From Pogonophryne albipinna (lineage: Eukaryota; Chordata; Actinopteri; Perciformes; Artedidraconidae), in NCBI GenBank assembly GCA_028583405.1, contig JAPTMU010000050.1, positions 380,001 through 444,000 of the forward strand: a stretch of DNA of 64,000 nt, written 5' to 3'. Shown in pieces: positions 1 through 12,903 of this stretch (its first letter is position 1; every line of letters begins with the position of its first letter). The notes under the pieces were generated by a model that was not told the DNA's origin, made no database searches, and worked only from the letters and a program-made list of their open reading frames with translations. The position numbers and the translations under genes were made by a program.

Positions 1-3000
1 ATTCGGAAGAGTTTTTATTCACAAAAATGTGATAAAAACAAGTAGCGAGGACCAACATTACACTATTAGCTATTTACCTTATTTTAACACAACATGAGTA
101 CAACTGGCTTTTACCCTTCTTGCACCTTAGCACTGTCATACACATGTTTATCTTTTCATGGTCAGCGGGACTAAAAGAAAGAAAATAATGGAGCAAACAT
201 TAAATGTTCAGCTTGTCATTGAAAATTAAGCCTTTTTTTACTGTACCCATCAAAACACTCTTAATCTGTAGACATTTATAATAATCCTACTTGAGGAACC
301 TGCATTAAATATGCACGTACCACATCAAATGCCTGCATGAGGCTTGTTTATTTGCAACAAGTCCTTCTTGTTTTAGTTCTGCACATGACAAAAGGTCGCT
401 CCGCACATCACCAACACCACACTGTGTAATATACTTTTTTTAACCAATAATCTCTAGTAAACCCCCATCTAAAAAATGTCCTTTTTCTCACACTTTCCAC
501 TAACTATTTTCTGTCTGTTTCTCACCTTCCTGTTTCCAAACAAGCACCGCTGGAATGTGAGGGGATCATTTTGTTTACAGGCCAAACATGAGCAGCACAC
601 AAACTCCATGTTGACTTCCACATTTCGCTAAGTTCTCTATACACAGGCTTGTCAGTGACTCTTCAGAGAAACTATAAATCTATAATTCAGCGAGTCTGCA
701 GTGTATCTGAAATAACCAAAATAAAATATTCATCAGCTCAGGACAGGATCTGATGAAAATAGTCCATCTTTTCTAAATTAGTATTTATACAGAAATCTAG
801 GTTAGGCACTTGAAATGAAAATGGTTATACCTGGAAGCTCCTGGATCTTGTCTTTAAATAGCTGTCTTCAACTAAACCTTGTTTTGTGTAAACAATCTTA
901 ACATTTGACAGAAAGCAAAGCATCCTGAGTAAAAGCAGGGTATCAGTACATGTACTTCTCCTAAAATCCAACTTAAACCCAGAGGCTTTTCTGCACTCAC
1001 CATCCAGAACATTTCACAATGACTGGCTCCGACAGTATCTTTCCCTCCGGTGGAACATTCCCTCCCTGGCATGCTGACACTAAATGCCTCCCTCTCCAAA
1101 AAGGTCTCAGCGGATTATTCCACATGTGGGGTCTCCACAGCCTCCTCACAAATATCCGGCCCCCCACTGTGAAAATCTCACCGCGAGGAGAAAGTGGAAA
1201 TGATCCCCCTGGATTACTGAACCTGGCTAATGACTGTTTGGTGACATTGACATAAAGGACGTGTGGGAAATAAGTGTGTGTGAAAGAGCGGAGATTAAGA
1301 CAATGAATCGTCATTTTCCCATCCTGTGGGATTTGAGCGCACGTGTACATGTACACAGAGAGGAGACAGGAGGCGTGCTCTGGGAGTTTGGTGTGTTTGG
1401 AGGGTGTGTAAGCATGCAGAAGGAGGTACAATGCCAAGTGTGTGAGTATGGTGTCCTTCCTCCTGGAGGGACCATCTTATACTGTATAACAGGGATCATT
1501 TAGTTTAGAGCAAATCCTCAAGGACACAGCTCTCCTCCCTTCTCTGTCTGTCCGTCTGTTCAAGGTCACAGCTGTCTGAAACCTCATTTACACTTTCCTT
1601 TTTCTCCTTTACCATTTTCAACTTCCTCCTGACAGGCCCTTTTGAAAACATGTAATTGCTGGCTGCTTCTATCTGTTCAAATGATGTCATTTATGCCTAA
1701 ATGAAAGTGACATTTGAACGTTAAATGTTGCCGGCGGTTATAATCACACATGAAAGCCTTTTAACAGGCGGAGCTGCAGGCAGCGGCAGCATTGACTCGA
1801 AAATGTTGTAAAAGCGAGAAAGAAAAGTGTGTTGTGTCCTCATGCTGCATCACTGACAGATTTGACAAGTGTTTAAATGGAAGGGTGTTTGCTCCTACCT
1901 AGGCCTGCAAACATTTGGGAATATTCAAGGTGGGAATTAAGAGAAAATCTATAGGAATGTATGACAAAGGAATAACATGAAAATAGGAGTTATTAATATT
2001 CAGCACAGACATGCACTAAGGAGAGGTGGCAGAGCAAAGGGGCTGCCAGTGGTCAGGAAACAGTTGGGTGTTCGATGCCTTGCTCACAGACACCTCTGCA
2101 ACTGGCACCTCTACAGCTACCAGTTCTCACCCCTTACTTTTGGTCCCCAAGCTATTTCCTACAGACTGAGCTACTGCTAAGCATGTACACCTAGCAGAGG
2201 AGCATTCTGGTATCCACTCAAGCTCTATTAACCACAATGTCATATGCAGATAGAAATATACACATAATCCATTAATGTGCCAAATAAATCCATTACTTTC
2301 AAAAACCTACAATGGGAAATGTGTTAAATTAGCTAGCTAACAACTTAAGTAATGGGCAAAGGTCCTTAGAAAACATACTTGTTTATACAATAAGTGTTTT
2401 ACAACAAAGAATTAATGGAAAAAGATGAATCAAACGGTACATGTAATGTAACAGTGTATTGCATTATCAAATTTGTTTTCGAGTTTGGTATTATAATATC
2501 AAAAGCATACATATTAACATTAAGTTAGGAGTTTTATTCCTATATTTAATACACTTGGGGGTCAGTTTTTCTTAAATCATGGGGGGAGTGATTGGTAAAA
2601 GAGCACAAATAAACTCAAAACAACAGCAGCCATTTGGTTTTTTCAGGTCAGGTGAGTACAAATTCTACAAACTGATTTTTCATTTTTCGGATGCCTTCAT
2701 GGTTAATCACTTACTTAATGTGACTTTAAAATCCTCCAGCCTGGCACTCCACCAAACCTGGTTGCTAAAGCTCTTAAAGGAGCCGGCTAATCTCCTTCTG
2801 GAGTTGATGGACTTTGGATTAGTGACTTCTAAACTGTTGTTTATATATCAACACACATATTTATTTAAACATGCTGTAAACATAGGATGCAATGTATTCC
2901 TGCACTGTGCTTTCTTTTGCATAGATATAGAAGACATCTGTTTCCAGACAGTCCAATCTTTTGTTCTCCATCCGATTGCGCTACATGAAATATATCATTT

Positions 3001-4553
3001 TATTTTGTTTAACAGTGATTTCTGTAACAGCAGGCCTTTGTCTATTGTCTGAAACATTTCAAGGAAGGATTTATTGAGGGAGAAGAGGAGTGTCTCATGA
3101 GAGATTGGAAGGGAGTCTCTTCTTATCATTCTTTGTGGACCATGCAGCAAACCAAATTCATCATTTACACATAGAAAATACCACACCAAAGCAGCAAATC
3201 AAATTAAAAGACCAATCATGTCAATTGTGTTCTTTACTGACATATGTTCAAAGCCACAGAGGTGAATAGTTTTGATGATTATGTTTTCGGGTGTTTTTTA
3301 GGGAAACTCCCTTGCCTATTAGAGGAATTATATTATAGTGCCCAAACTTTGAACCTAGGCCTTTCTCAAAAAACATTTGTCAACCCAAACTTCCGTCAAA
3401 AATGAGGATAACTTAAAAAAACGAAGCATTGTGTCTGTGAGTGGACAGCTTTAAATATGTCCTTTTCAAGCCTTCATTACATCCTATTGTAATACTACAT
3501 TTAGAAACGTAAGGTAGTAATCCTTGAGAGCTTCCCTCCAGTGGGCTCAATCACCTTTGTGTCTTCATTCGGGAATCAAAAGTGACTTAACATATATTTC
3601 AAGAACAAACTTTAAGATTATTATTATCGCCTACTGCCATCGGTCACAAGCTGTAGCTCAGCGTTTAAATAGAAGGCAGGCCAATCAATACTGCTAAGCT
3701 CAAGATGCACTTTGTGAGGGGATGGGATGGCAGGTGGAGAAGGGAAGAGGTGGAGATAATTGTCAAAGAAAGAAAGAGGAAGAGTCAGTCCCATAGATTT
3801 AAGCTTCACAGCTTCGTTTCCAGGCTGAAGCAACGGGAATATGACATTAAGATGGCGCAATGTGTTCAGCACGGTGAGGGAAAAGAATATCAGTAGGCTT
3901 TACTCAAACTACATTTTCTAGATTGAGTTTTTCCAGATTACATGATAGCACGACCACATCAAGTCCTGTTGGTTTTTCCTGTATGTTTTAAATGATGTGC
4001 CAGCCATTACTCTGTCCTCTTATCTACCCAAAACTATGTCAAGTTTGATATTTCTTCTTGAAAATTCTTAAAACAACAAGCACAACTGATGTTGCAACCA
4101 GCAACACAAATGTAGGAGCTCCAGAAAAGTTACTAATGCACCATGTGTTAAGATTATTTTGCTGCTAATTCTTAAAGTGTAGTATGAACTTTGCTAAAAC
4201 AGTGTAATTTAAAACATACAAGAAAGAGCCTATTTGCACACGGAAGACAAATCAACAAAACAAACAAGAATGCAAAAAAATGTTTTCTGTAGTTGTTTTC
4301 TGTAGTTGACTCACTTTTGAGAACTTGAGAACAGTATATTGTCAGAGCTGAAACAAGATATTATCCTACTTTGTGTTGGAGTATACATGAGTGTGTGGGA
4401 GGGAGTTATAATCTACCAGTGTTCCTGATCTCCTTTCTGAGGGCTTTTGGAAGATCAGACAACAGTGTGCTGATACTTCACCCACACTGAAGCATCAAGC
4501 GGTCACAGAGCCAGCTCGTGCTTCACCCTCCTCTTCCCTCGATCTTCACGTAC
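1..4553 (-). other. cnnm4: cnnm4 intron 4 (partial), mostly featureless
   Basis: This stretch follows the splice donor of exon 4 on the minus strand, so it is intron sequence running off the left window edge. Apart from the SINE-like copy at 1985-2181 I see only AT-rich unique sequence. No translation of either strand resembles the missing C-terminal part of CNNM proteins, so the next coding exon should lie beyond coordinate 1. The 157-codon open frame at 2579-3052 has no recognisable domain. Confidence 0.6.
1985..2181 (-). repeat. tRNA-derived fish SINE, diverged
   Basis: Read on the minus strand, the copy starts with a tRNA-like A box (TAGCTCAGTCTGTAGG, near 2159-2175). It continues into the body typical of a common percomorph SINE: a GGGGACCAAAAGT segment, CTGGTAGCTGTAGAGGTGCC, then a GAGCAAGGCATCGAACACCC segment and a GTGCATGT tail. 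The B box is eroded and the A-rich or AATAAAG tail is not visible, so it is a truncated old copy. Family resemblance is from memory of fish repeats; the tRNA-like head is seen directly. Confidence 0.65.
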
Positions 4554-4723
4554 CTGCAGGATGAGAACAAAGTAGTCGACGGGCTTGCTCCTCTGGTAGA
4601 CGTAGTGATGGAGCGAGCGCTTGTCACTGTCACTGAACTTGATCTCGTGGATCACATCGGGGTGGCGCAGGATCCGCAGCAGCACCTTGTCTGAGATCTG
4701 AGACGGGCTGAACAAGCTCACCT
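4554..4723 (-). CDS. cnnm4: CNNM4-like metal transporter, exon 4 (CNBH domain start)
   Basis: This 170-bp internal exon begins after an acceptor AG at 4724-4725 and ends before a GTACG donor at 4552-4553. The previous exon leaves one base (G) that completes a GAG codon, giving LATE-VSLFSPSQISDKVLLR, then a HPDVIHEIKF segment and a final KPVDYFVLILQ. This is the first part of the cyclic-nucleotide-binding-homology domain of CNNM proteins, which in the family supports dimerisation and basolateral Mg2+ efflux. The exon ends in phase 0 after 621 codons. The family continues with a GKVEVEAG-type segment that is not in the window, so the gene is cut by the left edge. Confidence is high for CNNM, somewhat less for the CNNM4 paralogue. 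Confidence 0.92.
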
Positions 4724-5250
4724 CTGTAGGAAGCCAAGAAGAAAATGTTCTTTGAGGTGAAAGGGGAATTAATGTACACAAAAAAGGATCATAAACACAT
4801 TTTTGGGAGGTTTATATACTTCATTACACCAAAAAAATATGTTTTTTTCCGAACTGACTTGAGATCCAATTACCTTCTTACTTCCAACAAACACATCATG
4901 GATCAATGTGCATATTAAATGATACGTTCAATGCTTTTGTGAAACAATGTGGATAAGTGCGTAAGGCTTTGGCATCAAGTAGATTTTTAATAAAACTGGA
5001 TAATATTTCGAGAATAAAATGTTTACTGGACCTCTCTCTCTCTGAAATTAGGCAGATCAGAGCGAGCATATCACAACCCCGAGGGACCTAAAAGGGCTGT
5101 GACTGTTTATTAATTAATTTATCTCTTGTGCCTGAATGGTTTCCCCTAAAATCTCCTTTGGCTGCCTTCAATCTCTGTGATTTACAGAGTTTTCTGATAT
5201 ATATTCTTTCACACACAGTGACGTCACGAGCTACCCACAATGCAACACGC

Positions 5251-5253
<3 letters not shown>

Positions 5254-5293
<40 letters not shown>
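5254..5293. repeat. (TA)n microsatellite
   Basis: About 20 uninterrupted TA units are visible. The array lies directly upstream of the decayed coding exon at 5384-5600. Confidence 0.95.
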
Positions 5294-5298
<5 letters not shown>

Positions 5299-5383
5299 CG
5301 CCATTTTCCTGGAGGTGCAAATATCCTGGAAGTGCAAATATAAACAGCTAGCTCACGTAGCCAGGCAGAGCGCACTAGGTTTT

Positions 5384-5600
5384 TTTTCTGAATTAACGAC
5401 CGAAGAAATCGCTGCATGTCTTCGGATTACATCTCTGGACTTGAGGGGTGTGCTCTAGGTCGTTACCAGCGTAAACTAGAGCTGTGTGGGTTGTCGGATT
5501 GCCTTTACAGACTGCCTGCACCTGTATGGAAAAACGACCCTCGAAAGTGGCCTTCGTCGATTTTGGCTGCATCTACGTCTAATTTCCGGAAACACCAGGT
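5384..5600 (+). pseudogene. Decayed first exon of a multicopy YqaJ/SWIM-type transposon-like gene (tentative)
   Basis: Three overlapping plus-strand frames give consecutive pieces of one protein-like pattern. They are LTTEEIAACLRITSLDLRGVL (ending at a TAG near 5457), then GRYQRKLELCGLSDC...VWKNDPRKWPS in the next frame, then VDFGCIYV-stop-FPETPG in a third. Pieces such as RYQRKL, VWKNDPxKWP and IETPG resemble, from memory, the N-termini of multicopy teleost proteins annotated with SWIM/YqaJ exonuclease domains. The segment ends at a CCAG|GTGAAT splice-donor-like site. Two frame changes and one in-frame stop argue for a dead copy. Seen: the frame pattern. Inferred: the family. Alternative: a chance set of short ORFs. 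Confidence 0.4.
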
Positions 5601-6442
5601 GAATACCCCACTTGTCACAATAATATTATCATGCCATTGCATATATGTGGTATTTTAGAGTTGACTAGATATTGATTAAGGCAATAGACTATGATATTCA
5701 GTACAGGAAGCTTAGCAACACCTATACGGTGTACGGCTAAACCATCGGCCTGCTTGCACCTCGCGTAAAACGGCGGATACCGGAAGTACGGTGTCGCCCT
5801 CGGCCCAATACCCGTATGTGTGTGTGAAAGAATAAATACAAAAAAAATGTGTCGCCAAAGTAGCGTAACGCCTACCCCTAAGATCTGCTAACATTAGCTG
5901 CTGTTCTCTAGTTAGCCGTTAGCTCAGTTATTAGCCTTGCTGTCGGGACAATATCTTATGTTCCTGCACTTGCTTACTCATTGGCAGTATCAGCCAAGTT
6001 CTCGTCTGGCTAGTTATTGATCATAAGTAATTCATTATAACAAATGCATGTCTGAATTTATTGCCCTCTACAATGCTAAATAATAATACCAAAATGTACG
6101 TTATGTTGGTTCAACAGAAGAGGGTTACATATTTCAAGGCATACATTTAGCCTTGACAAACTGAATGAATTTAGTATTGCAAGGAATCTATTGTTGTGAC
6201 ATAAATGGACATTACATTACATAGAATAATATCAAATGTATTCAAATGAAAATCAGCTCAATGTTAGGCTTATAAAGAAATAACTAATAAGTACTGCAAC
6301 ATTGAATCCTAATATGGCTTGCTCAAGTGTGAGAGAAGAATTTTGAAATGCTTGACTTACGTTTTGTTTTACATTGTGAGACATACATATATAATTAAAG
6401 ATGACACACTGGCCTCTGAGAAATTGAAATGAGCAAAAAAGA

Positions 6443-6558
6443 GAAACTCCCTCTGGAGGGAACATGGGGATTTTAGCCTTTGCAAACCATTTAAATGAAC
6501 AAAAACCTATATAACACACTACAGGAGAGGGAAAACCAAATTAGCATAATAGGACCCT
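6443..6558 (-). repeat. Fish MITE fragment (end GCATAATAGGACC)
   Basis: The segment carries CTCCCTCTGGAGGGAAC, CCTATATAACACACTACAGG and the terminal GCATAATAGGACC. These are recurrent blocks of a short non-autonomous DNA element common in teleosts. Only one end is present here. Recognition is from memory of the repeat. Confidence 0.5.
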
Positions 6559-7892
6559 CTTGATTATTTGTTCAAAGATTAAAAAAAAAGACAAACAAAT
6601 ATATTTTATTATCTAGAATATTGATCTGCGTGAATACCAATGGCAACCTGGTGATGATTAACCTTCTGGCTAACACTAAGACATTTACATAAATGTTAAT
6701 GATGGTGCATAGTCTCAGGTTGTGAAATGTATTTGGTTTACATGCAATTCTAAACTGTCGCAGGCCAGGCTGTTGCAATCAGAGCTCAAACCTAAGTGCC
6801 CTCAACCCAACCCACACTGAGAACAATGAAGCAGTCCGCCATGCAAACAAAACCCCATGCGACACACAGTGAGAGGTGAGGCATATACAACCCTTGTGGT
6901 AATTCATCATCTAAAAAGGCAAACAAACTCCTTCCATTATGATTTAAATATTAAGTTAACAAGTACATCCTCAATCAATCAGCTCATAAAATGCAACACA
7001 GACTGAAGGAGGCTTGCTGTTATTGAAGCATAATGGTGGCATTATGCATATTAAATTCCCTGACTGGAATAAATCTCTTAAAGATTAGTAATAGTCTGAA
7101 TATCTGTATCAGGTATCAAAGGCAACAGAAATCAGACATAATGTGAAATAAGAGCTGGGTAATGATCACTGATGTGAACAAAAACAGGTAAATAAACCAG
7201 TAAACAGTAATTTCGTGGACCAAAATAAAAAAGGGGAGAATCCCATTCCTGTGTATTGAATCAAGAAAGAAAACTGAAACCCATCCTCCTGAGAAAGAAA
7301 CAGCAACGTGTCAGCAGACAGCGGTGTTATGCCTGCAGAGGTAATAGACTTCCCCACCACAGTGTCTGTGAGACAAGGAAGTGCTACGTCATGCTAGCCG
7401 CAGCTAGTGCTAACTGCTCCTGGCACATCATGTCCGCTAACGCTTGCTAAGCAGATGGATTGCAACACGTTCTCAAATTATTTGAAGAAGTGGCGATGCA
7501 CCACATCCAGCTGGCAATAGTCCTGAGTGTTCTTGTAGTGGTAAGCACAGACAGGGACACTGCAGGGATCTTAAAAATACTTTCAGAGTAGACAAACAAA
7601 TGTCAAACTCCTCCCTGCATGTGAAGACCTCAGATGGCAGGAGGGCAGAATTCATCCTGACATCCTGAGGATATTTATACAATGGCTAAATGTCCTTCTA
7701 ATATTTTAAGTGTTGAAAGAAGTAATCCCATCTTTAACTGAAGTAAATGGTTTGTATCAGTAAAATGTAGGTGAACGTATCAAAGGTAAAAGGAGTCATT
7801 GGGCAGTAAAAGTTTGGTTTGTAATATATGATGTTTTATGGATTAACATTACTGCTGCATTAATTTGTATGTATATATTATTGTTGGAGATG

Positions 7893-8281
7893 TTTAAAGG
7901 TGGGGTAGGTAAGTTTGAGAAACCGGCTCGATACACTTTTTGTTATATTCCATGGAATGCTCTTAACAATCCCGATAGCAATGAATATCTTAAGTGCTTT
8001 GACAAAAAATCCATGACAAAATGTCATCTGTGGAAGCCGTAGTACTGTAAAAAGCACGACCAATCATCTGAACCGGCCCAGCTAAAGTAACTGGATGGCC
8101 TTCCTGCCTGTCAGCCTCCATCTGTGCACAAACTTATCTCGTGCCCTCCTTGGTCATGTGCGCGTTCGTGTGTGTTGGAGGAGGGGCTCTGTAAGGAAGT
8201 GGCAGATTTGTTCCGGCTGTGTATTTTCTAATTCTAGCACACTCGAGCTGGTTTCTCCAAAATTACATACACCACCTTTAA
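7893..8281. mobile_element. 0.39-kb MITE, ends TTTAAAGGTGGGGTAGG
   Basis: The left end reads TTTAAAGGTGGGGTAGGTAA and the right end is its inverted, partly eroded copy (ACACCACCTTTAA). A second copy lies in the opposite orientation at 30182-30572, with matching internal blocks such as the ATTCCATGGAATG region and a GGAGGAGGGGCTCTGTAAGG block. TTAA at both edges is compatible with a TTAA target site. No coding capacity is seen. Confidence 0.75.
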
Positions 8282-8820
8282 GTTGATGCTAATTTTAACA
8301 AATGTTTTACCTATTGTCGGTGATTTAATCTACAGCAATGCATCATATTCTATAAATTCATCATTTGTTTGTCGATGTGTCCAATCATGTGAGAACTACA
8401 GATCTCTAAAAAGCCAACTTTGATGAATTTCTCAGAGAAAAAGTCTTGTTTTCATCTTTGTGACGATGCACTTCAACTGAACCAAGAGGCTTTTCAAGAT
8501 GGTTTATTAGCTAGATAAGAATGATCTCAATGAAGAATTCTTTAGTTCATCATAAACATTAAAAACGAATACATTTTGATATACATGTTTATCACTAGAG
8601 GGGTGCGGGGGAAAAATTCATCTGAAAAGTAACTGAAGCTGTTAGACAAGAAGAATATGTGAAATAGAGTTATCAAGCTGAATAATAGGAAATCACTTCA
8701 ATAAAAGTTCCTATATGAAGTGCATATTTCAACTGTTAAAAGTTATAAAAGATCTTGTGGTTGTGTGTTTGTCACTGTGATGATTGTGTATGCTCATGCT
8801 TGTATAAGTCCGTTCCTCAC

Positions 8821-8955
8821 CTGTAGCCAGGAAGCGATGTGCGGCCAGCAGCAGCTGAGGAGAGCACTTCACTTTTGATTCACTTTCGTTCTTGAAGGCG
8901 GAGAAGTCTATCTTGTTTTTATTGGGCGCCACTTTTTTCCTGTTGCGGTTATCAG
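8821..8955 (-). CDS. cnnm4: CNNM4-like metal transporter, exon 3
   Basis: This 135-bp exon lies between an acceptor CAG (8956-8958) and a GTGAGG donor (8820-8815). It enters with one borrowed base that completes ACT, giving [21 protein letters not shown], then a short acidic and basic linker and [16 protein letters not shown]. The linker joins the CBS module to the CNBH domain, and the [11 protein letters not shown] segment fits CNNM4 better than CNNM2 (LLLAMHRFLAT in the latter, from memory). It leaves in phase 1, as does the previous exon. No frame damage is seen. Confidence 0.93.
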
Positions 8956-9905
<950 letters not shown>

Positions 9906-9999
9906 TCATTAATACATCCAAGCAATCAAGTGAAAACAATGTGTCGTCACATAACAGCCTGCCAGACAAAGCGCAGGTCTTTAAATTAACTGTTTGTTT

Positions 10000-10000
<1 letters not shown>

Positions 10001-10079
<79 letters not shown>
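10001..10079. repeat. (TG)n microsatellite
   Basis: About 39 TG units follow a short TTTG-rich lead. The array lies 110 bp left of the LTR element. Confidence 0.97.
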
Positions 10080-10081
<2 letters not shown>

Positions 10082-10189
10082 CTGGTGGTCAGTCCTGAGT
10101 GACACACAGGCAGCAGAAGAGAAGATATGGCAGAGATTTAATATTTTTACATCCCAATTCATATTTCAGCTTTAAAATAAACATGCATG

Positions 10190-10627
10190 TGTTAGGGATT
10201 AATTTTGTCTTTACTTAAGATATTTGACCTTTCGGCCTGTTGACATTTACGACGAAGCCGAAGTCTGTTATCTGTCTTAAGGAATGGGAAGTTTCACCTA
10301 TTGCTGACATTATCAGTTTTATGACCGGTCAACTCTCGGTCACAAGAGCCATAAAGTCAGATAAGTGATTCAGTGTCTCCAGGTGCTCACGGATACCTTC
10401 CCCCAATATGTGGGTTGACTCTTAGTGAAGCTAGTTAAAAGGTCTGCCAAGATGAGAGGGGATCAGAATTGACATGACAACGCACCCGTGCAGTCAGAAC
10501 CTTTGGCTGCTGTGACTTGTGATATGAATTCTCAGGCCGATGCTTGTATTAAACTGCCTGCTCGTCCTGTGTCTCCTTCATGAGTCGGTGACTCCCACTG
10601 CATTGCTACACAGAAGTTTCCCTTACA
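10190..10627 (+). repeat. 5' LTR of the 8-kb LTR element
   Basis: This 438-bp repeat begins TGTTAGGGATTAATTTTG and ends AAGTTTCCCTTACA, so it has TG...CA ends. It matches 17789-18235 closely. Visible differences are a few substitutions plus a 12-bp extra segment near 10244-10256 and about 20 bp missing near the 3' end. The last five bases before it are GCATG, repeated after the second LTR. An ATTAAA near the 3' end could serve as the polyadenylation signal. Confidence 0.88.
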
Positions 10628-10630
10628 AAT

Positions 10631-10648
10631 TGGCGTTGTCGGCAGGAT
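10631..10648 (+). promoter_or_regulatory. Primer-binding site, serine-tRNA-like
   Basis: The 18 bases TGGCGTTGTCGGCAGGAT begin three bases after the LTR end. The reverse complement matches the 3' end of a vertebrate serine tRNA (CCTGCCGACTACG plus CCA) at all but one position, comparing from memory. Serine primers are uncommon among vertebrate LTR elements. Confidence 0.7.
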
Positions 10649-12404
10649 ACCAACATATCTTCAGAGACTGGTAAGTGTAATTTCAAATCCACATTTGGAC
10701 ATTGCCTTACCAGAATCTGTGATTGACGGTATCCTAAAATTACCTGTGAAACTGAGCGGTTGTGTTTCAGTTTTGGTTAATGAACATTTGGCTGATTGCC
10801 TCTGTGCATGCTGCTTGGGACGAAATTACCATACAAGCATGCACAGCTTATGTTCAGAGTAACTTTAAAGAAATACATCAGTAAAGTGGAGCTTCTGTAT
10901 GAAAGCAATGTAAAGATTTGTATTGGACAAATCGCCGAATTCTGGGAGTTTCAGCGGCCAACACAGCAGTTAAAAATAAGCAGCCAGAGATATTCCCCCT
11001 ATCGCCTCTGTGAGCACGGCTCCAGCAGCAGCCGCGGGTGTGTGTGTAAACATCCCCCTGTGTCTGGGTGGCTGCAGCCGTGCAGCTGAGAGGAAGAAAG
11101 TCACAGCTTTTGTCTATAAGCTTTAACTCACACCACCGCCATCTCTATTAAAAACGAGATGGTCTAAAAGCACTCGTTGTCTGTGACCGTCTTCTGCATT
11201 GCTGGCAAGGCTGGGGCAGCGCGAGGTGCGTGCATCACCTGATGCGCCACAGCTCTCTACTCTGATGGAGGAACATTTCCTACGTTGCTTGGAAGCGTTC
11301 CCTACTTCGCTGGACCAGCTGGTGGCGATCCGGGGTGCATAATGAATCAGTCCATAGCCAGGGTAAAATGAACTAAACTTTAGTTATCTCACCAAAAGTA
11401 AATGACTTGAGAAAAATAAATAATGTAAAGATGTAAAGCAAAATTATACATTGTAGTATAAATGTGCTGCAAAAAAAAGGAAGATAAATAGCAAAAGAGT
11501 GTTTTTATGTCCTGCATCTGTCTGACACCCTGAGACCATCAGAGGCATCACTGCTGGTCGTAAAATACCGGCCTGAGGAGATCAGGGTTGCAAAAAATCT
11601 GTCTGCTCAATTAGGTCAATGTTGTACTATTTGTTTCATTTATTCTTAATCTATGTATTGTATGGTGATAATGAAAAAAAAAATGTAATGTATTGAACAC
11701 ATGCCGAAACAAAGCAGATAAGACAGAACTAGACTCAGACATAATACTAATTGTGGTTGAAATCTTTTGCACTGTTGCTGAAAAATGGAAACTTTGTTGA
11801 TTGTCTATTCCAACTGGCCACTGGAATCAGATCATTGATATAAGTTGAAGTTCAATTACAGTTTTTTTAAATATAGTTTAACATTCTTTATTAAACTGTT
11901 TCAAATTATTTCTAGTACAATTGGTCTACAGACATTACTACAATTCTAATAGCTGTTAAACTACTGAGCTTATGAACAATAGAGTAAAGGTCGCTGGTTA
12001 AGCCAGGATCAATATATTTGTTGAGGTTTTTATTGTGTGCATAATAAATGTGTTTAAATGAATTGAGCAATTTTTAAAGGAGTATAATGTTGCAATCTCT
12101 TTAAGATAAGTAATTGCAGTTCGAAGATAGATGTTGTTTTCCCTGGGCCTCTCCTTCACAGGCCCATAAATCATGAGACTTCTAAATCCGAACAGACAGA
12201 GATCAGTATCACAAATCCATGAAGGGGTTCTACTTGGCCCAATTTAAATACCATAAAGAGAGTATTCACCCAGCTGTTTTGATTTCTTAAAAAAAAAAAA
12301 TTCCAGTCTTGTTTCCTTCGAGTTCAGACTAAGCTAGGAATTGTTTCTCATAAACATTCGCACTGCTGGTTTTAAACCTTGAGCAGACAAGCTGAGCAGA
12401 CAAG

Positions 12405-12692
<288 letters not shown>

Positions 12693-12903
12693 GTATTTGC
12701 CTTATCCACTTTTTGCCTTCTTTAGAGTTATTAGTAATTCAAGATTAATTATTGAATTGAATGTGCTACATAAGATAAAATACTGAAGCTTTGACTTGAT
12801 CATTTCGTTCACAACATTAGACCTTGTCCTCTAATCTCTACTAAAATAAGATACGTGTGCATGTTTGGGTGTTTTAACACTCCTGTAATGTACCTAGTCT
12901 TGT

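Larger units (their letters stand above)
4724..8820 (-). other. cnnm4: cnnm4 intron 3 with mobile-element remnants
   Basis: The intron is bounded by a GTGAGG donor after 8821 and an AG acceptor before 4723 (minus strand). It contains a short TA array, a decayed coding exon of transposon type near 5.4-5.6 kb, a MITE fragment near 6.5 kb and a 0.39-kb MITE at 7893-8281. The rest is AT-rich sequence in which I see nothing specific. Confidence 0.8.

Noticed and set aside
997..1437. 146-codon minus-strand open frame
   Set aside because: No recognisable motif; overlaps other chance frames on both strands within intron sequence.
2140..2181. Possible true tRNA gene
   Set aside because: Only the A box is tRNA-like; no cloverleaf or intact B box, and the following sequence is a SINE body.
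2579..3052. 157-codon plus-strand open frame in the left intron
   Set aside because: No domain, AT-rich composition like its surroundings, no splice or family support; such frames are expected by chance.
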